Shown here piece after piece: positions 61,548 to 64,000 of a DNA stretch of 64,000 bases; positions within the stretch are counted from its first letter, which is position 1; each line of letters opens with the position of its first letter. The position numbers and the translations under genes were made by a program. Source of the stretch: Dermatophagoides farinae (taxonomy: Eukaryota; Arthropoda; Arachnida; Sarcoptiformes; Pyroglyphidae); assembly GCF_024713945.1 (NCBI RefSeq), contig NW_027461514.1, positions 580,937 through 644,936 of the forward strand, read 5' to 3'. The notes beneath the pieces were generated by a model. It saw nothing but the letters and a program-made list of their open reading frames with translations, was not told the DNA's origin and ran no database searches.

Positions 61548-62042
61548 TTAGCTTATTAAGTTTTAACCGATTTATCAATCGCATCTACACTGTTCCATAT
61601 TTTACTTTAATCAAAAATGATACTAAATGAAAAATATTATTAAATATTTTTCAAGAAAAACATATTTATTTGTTCTAAAATTGTAATATACATAATTATA
61701 AGTGAAAATTAATATTAGTTAAATAAACTAACAATAAGGCTTTTCCTGTAATAAAATTAATAAAAATAATTTGTCATATCGAACTTAAAAAGCCCAATTA
61801 ATTATAGAGTAGCAATTTAATTTACGTTGATTTTTTGTTCACATTATTTATTATAATATTTAGATAAAGGAAAATAATATAACATATATGGTTCTTGCAA
61901 TATCTAACTTATGACTTATCGTAAAAATCGACTCTAGAAATTACAACTTTTTAAAATCATATTTAAAATATCCTTTCATCACCATAGTGGAATCAATCAA
62001 CTTGCATTATTTTTGTACGAGCAAGACTGAATAATAATAAAA
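61548..62042. other. 495-bp AT-rich spacer between tRNA-Glu copies
   Basis: No open frame of note and no RNA gene recognised. The bases flanking the two tRNA copies are similar on both sides (AATAATAAA(A)TT before, GGATTA after), which suggests tandem duplication. Confidence 0.6.
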
Positions 62043-62113
62043 TTCCACTACGGGGAATCGAACCCCGGCCGTATGAGTGAAAGTCACATATCCTGCCACT
62101 AGACTACAGTGGA
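62043..62113 (-). tRNA. tRNA-Glu (TTC), copy 2
   Basis: The same cloverleaf as copy 1, with two differences: a T at the acceptor's 3' strand (TAGTGGA, giving a G-U pair) and GGCC in place of GACC beside the T-arm. The anticodon is TTC. It is functional by structure. Confidence 0.97.
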
Positions 62114-62203
62114 TTAATTATTGAGCATACAAATAAAGACAATCAACGTGTGTTTAAATTAAAGTAAGAAAGCAGTCATGTTTTTTTAGCAATAAAGCAA
62201 AAA

Positions 62204-62285
62204 CGACAAGGGTGAGATTCGAACTCACGCGGGGAAAACCCCAACAGATTAGCAGTCTGTCGCCTTGCCACTCGGCCACCTTGCC
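62204..62285 (-). tRNA. tRNA-Ser (GCT)
   Basis: Minus-strand class II tRNA of 82 nt. The acceptor GGCAAGG pairs with CCTTGTC (one G-U) and the discriminator is G, as expected for Ser. The anticodon stem ACAGA/TCTGT encloses loop CTGCTAA, giving anticodon GCT. The long variable arm is GGGG-TTTT-CCCC. The T-arm is GTGAGTTCGAATCTCAC. There is no intron. Confidence 0.97.
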
Positions 62286-62455
62286 AATAAAGCATCTGGT
62301 AGTTTTAAGTGAATCTAGCTGCTAACTGTTCTTCAACCTCATATTTATTTTTTTGTGGTATAATAGTCTGATGATTATCAATCCCATTGTTTAGTAAAAT
62401 AAAACACCAGTAAATATGAGTATAGCTTTGTATTTCGTAAAAAAGTTCCAGACCG

Positions 62456-62633
62456 TTACGTGGCTTGCTTGGTTTCAAGTTTTTTTTTGAACGTTTGAGC
62501 TTGTTTACGAGATATAACATCTGCCGCAGTTTCATTCAACGATGAAGCTACAAATGTTGCTCCGTTGTTTATGTCTGTCGTTAAAAAAGACACTATGCAG
62601 CCCACCAACTACTGAATCTAAGTAACTAGCCAT
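62456..62633 (-). CDS. Candidate small protein gene broken by one extra base
   Basis: From ATG 62633 the minus strand reads MASYLDSVVGGLHSVF, then meets a T6 run (62583-62588 on the + strand). Leaving out one T keeps a frame open through FVASSLNETAADVISRKQAQ to a TAA at 62456-62458, about 58 residues. Without the correction it stops after ~33 residues. Composition looks coding (Ala, Val, Ser, Lys; few AT-only codons). No family is recognised. It sits where other genes also show single-base insertions. Confidence 0.3.
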
Positions 62634-62770
62634 ATAAGAAAATAAGTTCCATACGCATGTCTAGAAACATGTTTTTATTATCTGACACGGAAAAAATATA
62701 AAAATTATTGACTATTAGTTAATAATATATTTTTCGTATTGTAAATTCTCTTTATATACTCTAAGTAACT
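62634..62770. promoter_or_regulatory. Divergent AT-rich spacer before the 62,771 gene
   Basis: 137 bp of AT-rich sequence between the candidate small gene and the next start codon. No motif is recognised. Confidence 0.3.
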
Positions 62771-63592
62771 ATGACAATTTCAAAACACTTTGAAGAAATA
62801 AAAAAAGAATTTCTCTTGAGCATATCTGACGAAAATCAAGCTCTCGAAACCTTTATTACTAAGTTCGACGAGTTAGTTAAAGCGAATGAGAATTGTAAGA
62901 ATGAAACACAAATCTTTTATAAATACTATGAAGTATTGCTGTGGTATTACATGAAAGTTGATAAGTACGTAAATCAAGTTAAGTTTTCGGCGAAAGTATT
63001 AAAAAACGTTCAAACGACAAATCTACTGATGTCATATTTCTTGAATTCGCTGCTTTCCTTTGCGTATTAAACGATATGTGGCTGCCATATTAATAGCAAC
63101 TTTTACAACAAATATTTACTGTTAATAAAAACTGATAACTGCGCAAGTGATGTATTTATATATCAAACTAAATTTTGAAACTTCTTTTTTAATGTCGATT
63201 TATAACGAAGTATTAGGAATTAGTAAAATTATACCTGCAGATGGTTTAAATATAAAAAAATTCGAGATATCTAACAGTTTACAAGTGCATTTTAATTTGC
63301 AACTTTTTTAGAAATATAATACCTGAGTTTCTGTCCCCAATATTCCAGACTTCGTAAAGATAACGCCGTCACTCTAATAATCTTACTAATGAAAAAATCG
63401 CCGAAGATCTACTGTCGTTTCATTTCTCGGTTTTAAAATCCAAAAAAAAACGGATTTGCCCTTATTAAGATCTTTTGAAATTCTTGTTATTGAGCAGATC
63501 GTTTAAATTTGCCAAGAGAATTTTCACTTTCAAACAGTGAGTCCCTGCTTGAAGATATTAAAAAAAATTTGGAAATTCTAAAAATTAAATAG
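62771..63592 (+). CDS. Broken helical gene, possibly PCI/eIF3m-like
   Basis: An intact N-terminal frame (62771-63070, 99 codons) encodes helices (ISKHFEEIKKEFLLSI, LETFITKFDELVKANE). It ends near the phrase LLMSYFLNSLLSF. One base later a second frame continues PLRIKRYVAAILIATFTTN, and further open pieces follow in alternating frames: YNEVLGISKIIPADGLNIKK, NLTNEKIAEDLLSFHFSVLK and finally LLEDIKKNLEILKIK with TAG at about 63,592. The order 'LF-x-x-L...R-Y...A' and the closing helix faintly recall eIF3m or another PCI-domain subunit. The breaks are single-base and look like sequence errors. Both the identity and the far end are uncertain. Confidence 0.35.
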
Positions 63593-63706
63593 TAAGTTGT
63601 TTTTCTAAATTAAGATTTTAGTGAACGTAAAAAAATCTGAACTTGCGCTCACCTCAATTGAAAGATGTATGGCGAAATTAGATTCTTACTCTCTAGTTTG
63701 AAGTCA

Positions 63707-64000
63707 TTAGTTTAGTCTAAACAATCTTAACGCCGGAGAATCGGGTAGCCGTTCAGTCAATACCTCACAGCCATCTGCCAGTTATCAAGAGTTGGTGTTC
63801 AAATTGAGCAGAAAGAGAAACCATCTGACGTAAACAGCTGTCCAGTCATCAGGCCAGTGGGTAATAGTTTTTTTACCTTCGTTTAAACCATGGGTTCAAT
63901 GTGAATACGTTGTCCTTCATGCATTACTTCGCTACCACTGCCGTGCGTAGTGTGTGCTACATAAGGTTTTGTATGAAAACACATCGCCAATACCGTGACC
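63707..64000 (-). CDS. METAP1: Methionine aminopeptidase 1, partial, with several single-base breaks
   Basis: The C-terminal catalytic part of a type 1 methionine aminopeptidase, which removes initiator Met from nascent chains. It is cut by the window edge at its 5' side. Pieces in three frames line up in the right order: GHGIGDVF (metal-binding His), HYA, GSGSEVMHEGQRIHIEPM (metal-binding Glu), KKTITHWPDDWTAV, SLSAQFEHQLLIT (metal-binding Glu), then DGCEVLTERLPDSP and a stop at 63707-63709. The protein-level match is excellent between breaks. The breaks are single-base steps, mostly one extra base at short runs (for example GTTTACG and GGTTTCTC). This fits uncorrected sequencing insertions better than a decayed pseudogene. 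Confidence 0.85.

Noticed and set aside
62305-62535. 76-codon minus-strand open frame near tRNA-Ser
   Set aside because: It overlaps in another frame the candidate small gene, which has better coding composition once one base is dropped; no family match.
1-64000. Prokaryotic operons, CRISPR arrays, insertion sequences, transposons or integrated viruses
   Set aside because: No repeat-spacer array, transposase, reverse transcriptase, capsid or terminal repeats were seen; gene content and splicing are nuclear eukaryotic throughout.

Overview
This window is a compact, AT-rich protist nuclear genome segment with about 40 protein genes and four tRNA genes in 64 kb, packed on both strands. It is eukaryotic. 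It encodes spliceosome parts (SmD1, Clf1/Crn, SF3B6, CBP20), RNA polymerase III (RPC2), the proteasome lid (Rpn11), 80S ribosomal proteins (eS19, eL8), ribosome-maturation factors (NIP7, EFL1), DNA polymerase delta, a Cdc20/Cdh1-type protein, PP4, PP5 and a myosin. TAA, TAG and TGA all end conserved genes, so the genetic code is standard. A myosin with a C-terminal propeller-like tail (as in apicomplexan MyoF), an ankyrin-bromodomain protein (as in apicomplexan BDP1) and an SF-assemblin-like coiled coil together suggest an alveolate, probably myzozoan or apicomplexan-related. That placement is inference only.

Layout. 0-12 kb: SmD1, Clf1, an assemblin-like coiled coil, a 2,342-residue alpha-solenoid protein and Rpn11. 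12-17.6 kb: a p23 co-chaperone with a cysteine-pair tail, a predicted myristoylated coiled-coil protein, NIP7, a small membrane protein, an unassigned gene and a START-domain protein. 17.7-24.5 kb: divergent RPC2 and EFL1 with start codons 31 bp apart. 24.6-33.6 kb: eS19, a bacterial-type RNase HII, CBP20, a DPH7-like WD40 protein, tRNA-Cys, an ankyrin-bromodomain protein, PP5, SF3B6, a coiled-coil protein and a DHHC acyltransferase. 33.8-46.8 kb: the myosin, an Asn/Pro-rich protein, HPRT, PP4, an unknown, eL8 and an MSH2-like protein. 46.9-61.1 kb: unknowns, a possible POLD2, a TPR-Aha1 fusion, CDC123, Cdc20/Cdh1, CstF-77/Rna14 and POLD1. 61.4-62.3 kb: two tRNA-Glu and one tRNA-Ser. 62.4-64 kb: three genes that look broken by single-base insertions, including METAP1, probably an unpolished contig end.

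Gene structure. Fifteen introns can be placed from protein continuity. Thirteen are 27-48 nt, one is 49 nt (or 22 nt by an alternative acceptor) and one, in EFL1, is 246 nt. Each intron-bearing gene has a single intron, usually near its 5' end. Every intron whose length is a multiple of three carries an in-frame stop. Genes meet tail to tail with overlaps or gaps of a few bases.

Themes. Three genes belong to Hsp90 co-chaperone families (p23, PP5, TPR-Aha1). Others serve pre-mRNA splicing and 3'-end processing (SmD1, Clf1, SF3B6, CBP20, CstF-77), late 60S maturation (NIP7, EFL1) and DNA replication or repair (POLD1, possible POLD2, MSH2-like, RNase HII). This is ordinary eukaryotic mixing of housekeeping genes; there is no operon logic.
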